Shown piece after piece: positions 47,401 to 54,972 of a stretch of 64,000 nt of DNA. The number at the start of each line of letters is the position of its first letter. Within the stretch, counting starts at the first letter, position 1. This stretch comes from a virus. The stretch covers positions 1 to 64,000 of IMG/VR virus record IMGVR_UViG_3300025314_000001; one strand, 5' to 3'. Made by a program: the position numbers and the translations under genes. The notes under the pieces were generated by a model that was given only the letters and a program-made list of their open reading frames with translations, did no database searches and was not told where the DNA came from.

Positions 47401-47835
47401 CTACGGAGTGCGCCTTGATCGCGTCAGCACGACGAACCACGCCAACGGGTCGGTCGTGTCGAGATTCTGTACCTTGAATTCCCCCTCGTAGTCCCCGCTC
47501 AGCATGTACAGGATCTCGGTGTGCGTCGATCCTGTCGGCATCAGCTGAGCGCGCGAAAATCCTCCACCACTTCCTTGGGTAAAGGGTGGCGTGATGGGCC
47601 CGAGCTTTACGTCGCCCATCTCGTAGAGACCCCCGGAGCTGCTGACCTCACGCGCCGAGAGCTGGCGAACTGGGTATCGAATCGGGAGCACGGTATCGAC
47701 GTCCCGGGGCGTGGTATTGGGCTGTCCAATCTTGCTCGGCCAGGTTCGTTCGCGTACCGTGACGGTGATGGTACGGATCGGGGTGGCGACGTTCCGAATT
47801 CGGTCGGCCACGAATCGGAAGCGGTCGAGGTTCAT
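47401..47835 (-). CDS. Head-completion-region hypothetical protein
   Basis: 144 residues. A basic start (DRFRFVADRIRN), then a beta-rich body with ITVTVRERTWPSK and GSGGGFSRAQLMPTGSTH. No family motif. A 3-base gap separates it from the adaptor-like gene, so it is probably a neck or stopper component. The enzyme cassette follows downstream. Confidence 0.58.
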   Translation of the reverse strand: MNLDRFRFVADRIRNVATPIRTITVTVRERTWPSKIGQPNTTPRDVDTVLPIRYPVRQLSAREVSSSGGLYEMGDVKLGPITPPFTQGSGGGFSRAQLMPTGSTHTEILYMLSGDYEGEFKVQNLDTTDPLAWFVVLTRSRRTP

Positions 47836-47838
47836 CCC

Positions 47839-48213
47839 TTACCGCTCCCTATAGAGCACCGGCGACCCAAAGACGTCACAGCGGGGTGAGTAGTTCATAG
47901 CGTTGAAGAGTCGCCCAATCAACTGCCTCCCCCGCTTGCACAGAATCGCTAACCCGCGCGCCGGATCTATCGTGAGCTCGTTGACCTTGAAGGCCTCGGG
48001 TGCTGTCAGGACCTCCTGAATCTGAAGGTCCAGCGCTGCCAGCTCTGTAAGGTACCCGATGATCAGCAGCTCGGCTGACGAGTCCGGGTTGATCCCACCG
48101 TCCGCAATCGACTGGCACGCCGTGATCTGGCGCTCCAGCTGGAGATCTCGATGAGCAGCCGCCCATCCTCCCCAGGCTCGGATTGCGGCGCGGTGGGACT
48201 CGGTAAAGGCCAT
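47839..48213 (-). CDS. Head-tail adaptor-like protein
   Basis: 124 residues, all helical (LQLERQITACQSIADGG, LTELAALDLQIQEVLTAPEA), the size and build of gp6/gp15-type head-tail connector adaptors, although no signature is decisive. It ends with a short loop (NAMNYSPRCDVFGSPVLYR). Location two genes after the decoration-like gene agrees. Confidence 0.58.
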   Translation of the reverse strand: MAFTESHRAAIRAWGGWAAAHRDLQLERQITACQSIADGGINPDSSAELLIIGYLTELAALDLQIQEVLTAPEAFKVNELTIDPARGLAILCKRGRQLIGRLFNAMNYSPRCDVFGSPVLYRER

Positions 48214-48217
48214 TGGT

Positions 48218-48721
48218 CTATCTGCCTTTGGGTCCCTTCGGGGCCTGGTCGATCTTGGCGATCTCCGCCTGAAGCTCGGCGAGCTCTTCGTCTTCGCCGA
48301 CCACGACCTGGGGCCGCTGTTGCATCATGTTTTGCACGATGGCCGCGGTCTCGGCGGCCGCCGTGACCTTTTCCTTGAGCTCACGCTTGCGTGCCGTAGC
48401 GGGGTCGAGCGCGGGGTGCATCGGCGCCGGCTCGCGGCCGCGCTTCTTGAGCTGCGGGGCGAGTCCAGACTGGATGACGCCGTTCTTGTCCGTGAACTGG
48501 ACCGCTTGGTCGTAGATCTTCTCCAAACGGATAGACCCACCTGGTGGTACCACGACATCCTTGTACTTACGGGGCCGTGTCCCTTCAGCCCACTGCTTTT
48601 GCGAAAACTTGTGACCCGCCGCGTCTATCCACAGTCGCAACGTCACGATCTGTTTGGTTGGATTTTCCCAGATGGTGTATTCGTCCTCATTGACGACTGT
48701 CGACATGGTTTCTTGTGGCAT
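48218..48721 (-). CDS. Hypothetical head protein
   Basis: 167 residues. A beta-rich N-terminal domain (about 8-85, TIWENPTKQIVTLRLWIDAA, VVVPPGGSIRLEKIYDQAV) and a charged helical tail (KRELKEKVTAAAETAAIV) ending in a Lys/Pro stretch. Probably a minor capsid or capsid-associated protein by position; unknown family. Start ATG at 48721; a second Met five codons in also has an acceptable site. Confidence 0.58.
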   Translation of the reverse strand: MPQETMSTVVNEDEYTIWENPTKQIVTLRLWIDAAGHKFSQKQWAEGTRPRKYKDVVVPPGGSIRLEKIYDQAVQFTDKNGVIQSGLAPQLKKRGREPAPMHPALDPATARKRELKEKVTAAAETAAIVQNMMQQRPQVVVGEDEELAELQAEIAKIDQAPKGPKGR

Positions 48722-48779
48722 GAGACTCTTTGACTCCCTGTTCGTTGTGAAGGTGTACCCGAAGCGTTGTTTGCTTCGA

Positions 48780-49316
48780 CTACGGATCGATGGGCTCGAT
48801 ATGCGCTCCGGCTAACCCAGCCACCACGTGGGCGTTGAGCTGGACAGCTTCGTCGTTGACCAGCGTGATGAGTGTAGCCGTGTTGGTGCAGGTCGCTGCC
48901 GTGATGGCGTTGACGGTGTCGTTGGTCGCGTGGACTCCCGATGCCGTTCGGTGAGCCGTGTATCCGGTGAGGATCGCGTTGGCCAGCGTGATGCCGGTCG
49001 TGACGTCGGTCGCATCGGCTACTGTGATCGACGCCGAGGCGGTCGTTCCGTGGGGAACTCCGTCGGGTGCGTGCTGGTTGTAGATGCCCTTGACGTCGTT
49101 GACGAGCGTTACGGCTGTCGCCGCCGTTGTCGCCGCTACGGTGCTACATGCCAGCGCACCCGGCATGGTGGGCTCCATCGGGTCATCCACCGAAGCGCGC
49201 GAAATGTCGTAGTGGATGTTCGTCGAAACCACTGCTTCGCGCAGCGCATTGAATGCCAGCGCGATCGTCTTGAGCAGCGAGGCCGGCTCGATGCCTTTTC
49301 TGACTTTCAGACTCAT
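48780..49316 (-). CDS. Capsid-associated repeat protein (decoration-like)
   Basis: 178 residues. Three imperfect repeats share a helix with Asn/Ala-rich register and a His: LVNDVKGIYNQH, LANAILTGYTAHRTASGVHATND, LVNDEAVQLNAHVVAG, separated by Thr/Ala-rich strands (ATTAATAVT, ITAATCTNTAT). Such N-x-Y-x-x-H helices recur in phage head proteins. It lies directly downstream of the capsid gene across a strong hairpin, where decoration proteins are often found. Confidence 0.6.
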   Translation of the reverse strand: MSLKVRKGIEPASLLKTIALAFNALREAVVSTNIHYDISRASVDDPMEPTMPGALACSTVAATTAATAVTLVNDVKGIYNQHAPDGVPHGTTASASITVADATDVTTGITLANAILTGYTAHRTASGVHATNDTVNAITAATCTNTATLITLVNDEAVQLNAHVVAGLAGAHIEPIDP

Positions 49317-49361
49317 GGTGTTGCTCCAGGTCCAGAGGAATGGAAAGGGGTTGGCCTGGAC

Positions 49362-49398
49362 GGCGCCGCGCCGCAGGGAGTCACCCCAGCGCGGCGCC
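49362..49398 (-). terminator. Very stable hairpin after the capsid gene
   Basis: GGCGCCGCGC (49362-49371) and GCGCGGCGCC (49389-49398) form a perfect 10-bp stem in the gap below the capsid gene. There is no T-run, so it may stabilise or attenuate the capsid transcript rather than end it. Confidence 0.5.
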
Positions 49399-49414
49399 CT
49401 CCAGAGCGGCTTGG

Positions 49415-50455
49415 CTACTCGGCGATGTCCGCGATGTACCCGAAGGCACCACGGCGCTTCAGACAGAGCGCCACGGTCGCTTCCATGACGAACTGCACGT
49501 AGCTGCCCAGACGTCCCAGCGGGTAGATCCTGATCGGAATGCTCGACGCGTCGAACACGTTTCCGTCGGCGGTACCCCTAGCCTGGACGATCTGTTGCAT
49601 CGTCTGTTCCCCGAAGGGCGCCGGGGGCAGAAACTGCATCTCGCATTGGTCGGGGTTGAAGGCGACCATGTATCCCGCGCTGCAGTCGATGTCGTCGTCG
49701 ATTGGACGACCTCTCCAGAACAGGTCCTCGGCTCCGAGGTTCGCAGCTCCGCCCATGCCGGCAACGACGGTCTTCTGGTTGAAGAGCCCTTCGTACTTGG
49801 TCTTCACTCCGGGCGAGCAAAGGAAACGCTTCGGCGTGTTGGCCTGGCCGGCGTGCGTTCTGATTCCCTGGTTCAGCTGGGCGATGAGGTCCAGCGTCAG
49901 GGGGCGGTCCGTTCCGCCATTGGCCAACACGGTGCTGACCCAGTAGGTCGAATCGGTGATTGCCGCATAGGCGCCAGACGACGCAATGGCTCCGCCCAGG
50001 AGACCCACGCAGTTCGCGTTCCCTGATCCGTCGGTTCCATCGCCGGTCCACATGTCGGTATTGATGGCCCGAGCGATCGTGGCCGCACCTTCCATGATAC
50101 GGTTGGCGAGCTTGTTCCCGATGATCAGGGGGTTACGTTGCCCGGTCGACGCCAAGACATCGAGCTCGGTCGTCGTGAAACCGAAGGTGTGCCGATAGAT
50201 GCCCCAGCTCAGATAGGCGTTGTCTTCGACCATCTGCGTCGCGTCGCTGGCAGCCACGGTCGCGCCTTCGGCAACGGTTGCGGCGGTTGCACCACCGAGC
50301 TGGGCAGCCCACGCGGCTCGAGGACCACGGGGAACTCCGGTGGGGGCCGGCACCAACGACAGGAGTTTACACTCCTTGTTCCACGTGCGGGCGATATCGG
50401 GCCCGAACTGATCGACGAGAATTGCCGCAGCAACGGTCAGGGTTTCGACAGCCAT
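49415..50455 (-). CDS. Major capsid protein (HK97 fold)
   Basis: 346 residues. The sequence has the strand-helix mix of HK97-fold subunits. It includes WGIYRHTFGFTTTELDVLAS, a helix NPLIIGNKLANRIMEGAATI with the following INTDMWTGDG, and VGLLGGAIASSG, plus a late segment GYMVAFNPDQCEMQFLPPAP and QFVMEATVALCLKRRGAFGY, as in capsid spine and P-domain. It directly follows the scaffold gene and precedes the decoration-like gene, the standard head order. No separate prohead protease gene was found. Confidence 0.85.
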   Translation of the reverse strand: MAVETLTVAAAILVDQFGPDIARTWNKECKLLSLVPAPTGVPRGPRAAWAAQLGGATAATVAEGATVAASDATQMVEDNAYLSWGIYRHTFGFTTTELDVLASTGQRNPLIIGNKLANRIMEGAATIARAINTDMWTGDGTDGSGNANCVGLLGGAIASSGAYAAITDSTYWVSTVLANGGTDRPLTLDLIAQLNQGIRTHAGQANTPKRFLCSPGVKTKYEGLFNQKTVVAGMGGAANLGAEDLFWRGRPIDDDIDCSAGYMVAFNPDQCEMQFLPPAPFGEQTMQQIVQARGTADGNVFDASSIPIRIYPLGRLGSYVQFVMEATVALCLKRRGAFGYIADIAE

Positions 50456-50496
50456 GATGACCTCTTCTGGGCGGATCCCCGCCCTCTTGGCTGGGC

Positions 50497-51288
50497 CTAC
50501 TGGCCCAGCAGATTCGCAAACGCGTTACCCACAACCTCTTGCGGGGTGCGCTTTTCACCTGCAGCTGGCGGGAGTCCAGCGCGTTGTCCCGGCTTCTCGC
50601 CGGATCCCGAAGCCCCGACAGGGGGCAGGTACAGTTTCGCCTCTGGCGTCTTGATCCAGGATGAGAGGCCCTGAGTTAACGGGAGTTCTCCCTTCTCGGG
50701 GTCCTTGTAAACGAGCGTTTCTCCGTCTTCGGAGTAACCGATGCGCTTCTTGCCGTCGTAGAGGAACAGCTCCGCCGCTTCGGCGGCCTCTTCCGCGGTG
50801 ATGCCGTTCTTGCCGAGTTCCTTGCGGAGGGCTTGCCGCAGGTTGAGCTCGGTCCGGGCTTTCTTCTCGGCGTCGCGCTGTTGCTCAGCCGACTTGAACT
50901 TCGTGTCGAGCTCGGTGCTATGCTTGGTCAGCAAAGCGATCTGCTTCTTGAGCTCGATGACTTGTGGATCGTCGGGCTTCTCGCCCTGCTTACCCTTGAG
51001 CTCCTTGCCCTTCGTTTCGTCCTCTTCGGCTCGCTGGGTCGGCTGAAGTTCGGACCTCAACTTCGCTTCGAACGCATCGAAGGTCGGCTTCAAGGACTCG
51101 CCCACGGCAGACCCAATTCCTGCAGTGAGCTCCTTCTTGAGCCGCGTACCGAGGCCCGTGATCATCTCGGTTTGCTGAACTTGGAATCCCTCGAATCGCT
51201 TCCCGATGTCGTCGTTCAGCGTCTTGAGGTCATCGGTTCCTAGAACTTCGTGCTCGTTTCCAAACGCATCCTTGATCTTGACGGTCAT
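50497..51288 (-). CDS. Capsid scaffold protein
   Basis: 263 residues. Dominated by charged coiled coil (about 20-160, e.g. LTKHSTELDTKFKSAEQQRD) with a short basic/Ala C-terminal end (EVVGNAFANLLGQ) that may bind the capsid. This is the pattern of phage scaffolds with an acidic middle and helical ends. Directly upstream of the major capsid gene. Confidence 0.8.
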   Translation of the reverse strand: MTVKIKDAFGNEHEVLGTDDLKTLNDDIGKRFEGFQVQQTEMITGLGTRLKKELTAGIGSAVGESLKPTFDAFEAKLRSELQPTQRAEEDETKGKELKGKQGEKPDDPQVIELKKQIALLTKHSTELDTKFKSAEQQRDAEKKARTELNLRQALRKELGKNGITAEEAAEAAELFLYDGKKRIGYSEDGETLVYKDPEKGELPLTQGLSSWIKTPEAKLYLPPVGASGSGEKPGQRAGLPPAAGEKRTPQEVVGNAFANLLGQ

Positions 51289-51364
51289 GTGCCATTCACC
51301 TTGTCGGTGCCCTGGGATGGAAAACGACGTCCCAGCCGCGTCGCTCGGCTGCTGTTAACCCGTG

Positions 51365-51391
51365 CTCACTCGTTGCCGCGAACGAGTGCGG
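51365..51391 (-). repeat. Intergenic hairpin, copy 1
   Basis: CACTCGTT (51367-51374), loop GCCGCG, AACGAGTG (51381-51388), with GCTCACTCG before and GGGG after. It shares its flanks and core with the hairpin at 52071-52099. It sits in the gap between the terminase-like gene and the scaffold gene. Confidence 0.5.
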
Positions 51392-51425
51392 GGGTGACTT
51401 TTTGTTGGCCGCCTTACGCCGGGGC

Positions 51426-52034
51426 CTAAACTGGGCGCTCTACGCCAAGGATCGGATTCAGGTACTCCGAGGCTCTGCGTTTCGGTCGCTCACTGACTAC
51501 TGAGGTCAGGTAAATCGAATTCGCGGGCTGTGCGAGCTCGTACTCGATCCAGTCCGGCAACGGCTCGAACAGGCGCTCCTTTTCCACGGAAGCGACAATG
51601 CGCGCTGGGGCCGTTGGAAGGTCACGTAAACGATCCACAATCTGCTTGTACTGTTCTCTCGTGAACCTGGTCAGATGATCGAATGCCACGATGTTGAGCT
51701 CGAGCCCGCAAAGCTCGTTTCCGGTTTCTACGACTTTGCCAATGAACGTGCCCCCATCGGGGAACACGAACATCGGGAAAGGATCACGTCGGAATGAGTA
51801 CTTCACCCACTCGAATGCTTCGGTCGCCTGCCCCACCAGGAACTGTAAGTGGTGCGGATTGGTTGACACGAGCGCCGCGCGGTAGCTGCTGCCGTATCCC
51901 CTTCGCAGCCTGCTCGCCATGACGGACAGAAGCCCCATCGTCTTTCCGGTGGCACGCGGACCGACAATGAAGCTCTGACGGGACTTACTCTCGATGAGCG
52001 CCTGCTGGTGAGGATATGGGTGGAAGTTGAACAT
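51426..52034 (-). CDS. Terminase-like ATPase domain without nuclease
   Basis: 202 residues from the ATG at 52034; an upstream Met 14 codons earlier is possible. It looks like the N-terminal ATPase half of a large terminase: QSFIVGPRATGKTMG (Walker A), FVFPDGGTFIGKVV (compare WTFPSGAEVSL in the window's own TerL) and LNIVAFDHLTRFTREQYKQI (compare INLLIFDELTHFTEQQYTFL). The catalytic Glu after Walker B is His here, so hydrolysis may be lost. No nuclease domain follows. It could be a regulator or inhibitor of packaging. It lies between two hairpin repeats within an accessory island, in head-gene context. Confidence 0.78.
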   Translation of the reverse strand: MFNFHPYPHQQALIESKSRQSFIVGPRATGKTMGLLSVMASRLRRGYGSSYRAALVSTNPHHLQFLVGQATEAFEWVKYSFRRDPFPMFVFPDGGTFIGKVVETGNELCGLELNIVAFDHLTRFTREQYKQIVDRLRDLPTAPARIVASVEKERLFEPLPDWIEYELAQPANSIYLTSVVSERPKRRASEYLNPILGVERPV

Positions 52035-52070
52035 GGTTCTTTTGTAGATCTGGCGGCTTGTGCTGACCGG

Positions 52071-52099
52071 GCTCACTCGCGGCCGCGGGCGAGTGGCGG
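52071..52099 (-). repeat. Intergenic hairpin, copy 2
   Basis: CACTCGC (52074-52080), loop GGCCGCGG, GCGAGTG (52089-52095), with GCTCACTCG before and GGGG after. It matches copy 1 on the other side of the ATPase gene. Confidence 0.5.
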
Positions 52100-52103
52100 G
52101 GAC

Positions 52104-52970
52104 CTAAGCGCTGAAGAGCGGTCCGCTGCTGGCGCTTCGTCGCCGGTGATACGTCTTGAACTCTGCCTGTCTCTCTTCGCGGAATACCGGAGACTTCAGA
52201 CGCTCATTGCATTCCGGGCAGACTGGCCACGTCGCGACCAGACTCGCATCAGAGACCTTGAAGTTGTGGTCGATGTGGCCAACGAATCGTCCCTCTGTGA
52301 ACAGGTCTACCCCTCCGCAGCAAGGGCATTTTCCGCCTGACGCATAGAGATAGTCCAAGTGCAGCTTCTGGGTCAGCTTGGAAGGGTTCTTACGCTTCGC
52401 GTCGAGGCACCGGAGATTGGACTCTTTGAGTCCGTCTACGTCGGTTCTCAGCCGCGCAAGTTCATGTCCCTGCCGATGTTGCTCGTCCTGAATGGTTGCC
52501 AGAACCGGACCGATCCTTCGCGCAGTAGCTTCCCCAATCATCTCGCATGACTCGGGGGCCAGCCGGACCATGGCCTCTGATGCCTCTTGCCCAAGCTTCC
52601 CCCGTCGCACAGCTTTGAGGGTTCTAGCGAACTCCTGCCGGAGAACCTTTGCCGTGTCCGATCGGACCCGCATAATGACTAGGTAGACTGCCTCTTCTGG
52701 CAGGTAGCATTCGTCGAAGTCGTAGATTCGCTGACCATCGCTTCCTGGATGGCCGGTTCTTTGGCGTCCGGATTCTGGACGCCAAAGAACCCCGCAAATT
52801 TCACTATCTGCCTCCAGTTCTCGGACCGCAGACCGGACCTTTCGTGGCTCTCTTCCGAGCTTCTCGGCTAAGGCCGTGCCAGAGACCCAGTACTCGACGT
52901 CTCCATCCAGTTCACGAGGCAGGAAGGCCCATCCATCACGCAGTACCAGTGCGGAGTTAGGTTCGTTCAT
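52104..52970 (-). CDS. Bro-N/antirepressor-like protein fused to HNH domain
   Basis: 288 residues from the ATG at 52970 (an upstream Met adds four). The first half resembles Bro-N/antirepressor domains: WVSGTALAEKLGREPRKVRSAVRELE and YLPEEAVYLVIMRVRSDTAKVLRQEF. The C-terminal 90 residues form a zinc-ribbon HNH: CPCCGG (Cys pair), FVGHIDHNFKVSD (catalytic His pair region) and PVCPECNERL (second Cys pair). Bro-N units usually regulate; coupling to an HNH suggests a homing or DNA-cleaving regulator. A terminator separates it from the previous gene. Confidence 0.78.
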   Translation of the reverse strand: MNEPNSALVLRDGWAFLPRELDGDVEYWVSGTALAEKLGREPRKVRSAVRELEADSEICGVLWRPESGRQRTGHPGSDGQRIYDFDECYLPEEAVYLVIMRVRSDTAKVLRQEFARTLKAVRRGKLGQEASEAMVRLAPESCEMIGEATARRIGPVLATIQDEQHRQGHELARLRTDVDGLKESNLRCLDAKRKNPSKLTQKLHLDYLYASGGKCPCCGGVDLFTEGRFVGHIDHNFKVSDASLVATWPVCPECNERLKSPVFREERQAEFKTYHRRRSASSGPLFSA

Positions 52971-52980
52971 TACGCTTCCC

Positions 52981-53005
52981 AAAAAGCCGGGCGTCCGTCG
53001 CCCGG
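52981..53005 (-). terminator. Rho-independent terminator
   Basis: On the - strand CCGGGCG-ACGGA-CGCCCGG is followed by CTTTTT. It should end transcription from the gene at 53147, leaving the Bro-N-HNH gene under separate control. Confidence 0.72.
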
Positions 53006-53146
53006 GGTAGAATCGCCGCTATTCACCGCGTCCGTTGGGGTTCGGGCTCGGCTAGGCCAGCGGCGTGGCCCGTAGTGTTAGCGTCCCAGCCCCTGAGAGA
53101 TCCTCGGCGCCAGAGTTCCTGCGCTTGAAGCGGGAACCGGCCGTGT

Positions 53147-53692
53147 CTACTCAGCAGCGTCGGCGAGCGGCTCCGGACTCGGTGCCCGGCATTCCGGTGA
53201 CAAACCAAACGTGTCGTCTATTTTCGACCCCAAAAACCCGACACGAATCAGCGCAGATTGCTGGTGCTTGGTCAGCTCTGTGAGCTCCACTTGGAGCTTC
53301 CCGACCTTGTCGTCCCACGATCGTTTCTGCGACATCTGGTCCTCTAGCAGGGCCCAGATTTCTGCTAGCTCAGAGAGCTTTTGCCCCCAAGAGTTACGAT
53401 GCTGCTCTAGTTTACCGATAACATCCCCAGCCCACTGGATTCCCGTCTCCAAAGACGTGCAATCTCTCTGTATCGTGTAAGTTCCCCCTGGACGTTGGTT
53501 CAACACCACAGCAACGGTTACTTTGCACTTGTTCGTGTGAATCGACATCATGCTTCGGATGTCGCCGGGGTCATATTTGTCGGAACTCCAGTTCCAATAA
53601 GCGCTTACACCACCGTGGTTCCACGTGCATACCCTCCAGGTTCTACCTTGGTGTGCTTGCTGTTCTTCGTGGATGATGCTGTTCTCGGACAT
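53147..53692 (-). CDS. Hypothetical protein of the accessory island
   Basis: 181 residues from the ATG at 53692, behind AACAGGAGAAG. N-terminal beta-rich part (RTWRVCTWNHGGVSAYWNWS), a central basic strand (KCKVTVAVVLNQRPGG) and a long coiled coil (about 95-145, e.g. WGQKLSELAEIWALLEDQM). No family recognised. It is the first gene of the accessory island between the MuF and scaffold genes and ends at a terminator. Confidence 0.65.
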   Translation of the reverse strand: MSENSIIHEEQQAHQGRTWRVCTWNHGGVSAYWNWSSDKYDPGDIRSMMSIHTNKCKVTVAVVLNQRPGGTYTIQRDCTSLETGIQWAGDVIGKLEQHRNSWGQKLSELAEIWALLEDQMSQKRSWDDKVGKLQVELTELTKHQQSALIRVGFLGSKIDDTFGLSPECRAPSPEPLADAAE

Positions 53693-53730
53693 AGACTTCT
53701 CCTGTTTACCCGTCGCCAAACGGGCATGAA

Positions 53731-54972
53731 TCACTCTCGTTTTCCCCGCGGACCCGGAGGAGGGTAGAGCCTCGGGCGGGTCGCTCCCGCGCTCGACCGG
53801 AAACGGCTGCCCCTGCCGGCGGGCTTCTGCATGTCGTTCAGCCGCTTCAGAAGCGCTTCCGGGCTGCTCTGCCGCACGCCGGGGCGAATACCCTGTGGCC
53901 CTTGCGTAACGGCCCTGATGTAACGGAGGGCGCTTCGGTCCTGGATCTGGAAGACGTTGACAGGGTTGGTCGCCGCCAGCGCGTTGCGCGCTTCCGGTGT
54001 CATCCTTCCCCGTGGAGAGCGCGCCCCAATGAGTTCTCGGAGCTCAGCCTTGATCTCGCCGTAGTCGACCTGGAGCCCCGGGAGCCGGCGCCGCATCGCC
54101 TCGGGGATGACCATGCTCACGACGGCGCACCGGCAGCGGTTGTGCAGTGGTACTTGGGCGTCTTCGTCGAATGGCTTGTCAAACGGGACCATCTGGGCAT
54201 CGAGTCTCCAGCAGACCGCGCAGGTCCGACCGTCCAGGAACGCCGACCAGACCTTGAAGGTCATGGCGGTCCAGCCCCATGGGAGGCCGATGTCCGAGTC
54301 GGTGACCTCGTCGACCCGGGGTCGTGTTCGTCGGGCTGCCTCGTCCCGGAGCCGAGATATCTCGCCCCAGGCGCTTCGGTGCTCGTGGCCGTAGGCCTCG
54401 AAGGCCTGGTAGCTCGCGTGCCCCACGAGCTTGTCGGAGAGCGTTCCGCCGGCGCGCTTCAGCGCTTCCTCGAGTCGCCCCCCGTCGCGCCCCCAAAGCG
54501 AGGTCCCGAGCATCATTGCGCTCGCCCACTGCGACACCGCGGAGCCGGTGGCGATCGTTGCGGCGAGCTCGTCGACCTGTACCGCCTCCCAGACCTTGGG
54601 GGCCGCTGGGATCGTCCAGCCGAATCCCTTGGCCTTCCCGTAGGCCCCGACGATGGCCAGCTCGGACGCTACCTGACCCTGGGCGAGGTCGCGGGCCGCC
54701 ATCCGGCCCCGGGTCGTAGCCTCCCAGAACTGGTCTTCGAGCTGCCCGGTCTCCTGGTGGATGGCCTGGCGAAGGAACCGCTGGGACTCGTCGGCGTCTC
54801 GCGTCTTGGCCCGGCGCCGGTTCGCCTCGATGAGCCTCCCCGTCGCTGCCTGCGTCGCCTCGGTCATCATGCCGAGGCTGACCGCCTCAGCGGCGACGAC
54901 CCGTTGAATTGCGTCCCGGTGCTGAGCCAGCAGACGCTTTCGGGTTTCCTCGCTCAGTACCTTCGGCGGCAT
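53731..54972 (-). CDS. MuF/SPP1 gp7-like head morphogenesis protein
   Basis: 413 residues from the ATG at 54972, overlapping the portal gene by 86 bases; the ATG at 54870 would avoid the overlap but has no Shine-Dalgarno. A long helical N-terminal region is followed by the MuF signature: FLDGRTCAVCWRLDAQ and, 15 residues on, VPLHNRCRCAVV. A basic, Pro/Arg-rich tail ends it. MuF proteins sit beside the portal inside the capsid and are often injected with DNA. Located directly after the portal as usual. Confidence 0.85.
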   Translation of the reverse strand: MPPKVLSEETRKRLLAQHRDAIQRVVAAEAVSLGMMTEATQAATGRLIEANRRRAKTRDADESQRFLRQAIHQETGQLEDQFWEATTRGRMAARDLAQGQVASELAIVGAYGKAKGFGWTIPAAPKVWEAVQVDELAATIATGSAVSQWASAMMLGTSLWGRDGGRLEEALKRAGGTLSDKLVGHASYQAFEAYGHEHRSAWGEISRLRDEAARRTRPRVDEVTDSDIGLPWGWTAMTFKVWSAFLDGRTCAVCWRLDAQMVPFDKPFDEDAQVPLHNRCRCAVVSMVIPEAMRRRLPGLQVDYGEIKAELRELIGARSPRGRMTPEARNALAATNPVNVFQIQDRSALRYIRAVTQGPQGIRPGVRQSSPEALLKRLNDMQKPAGRGSRFRSSAGATRPRLYPPPGPRGKRE

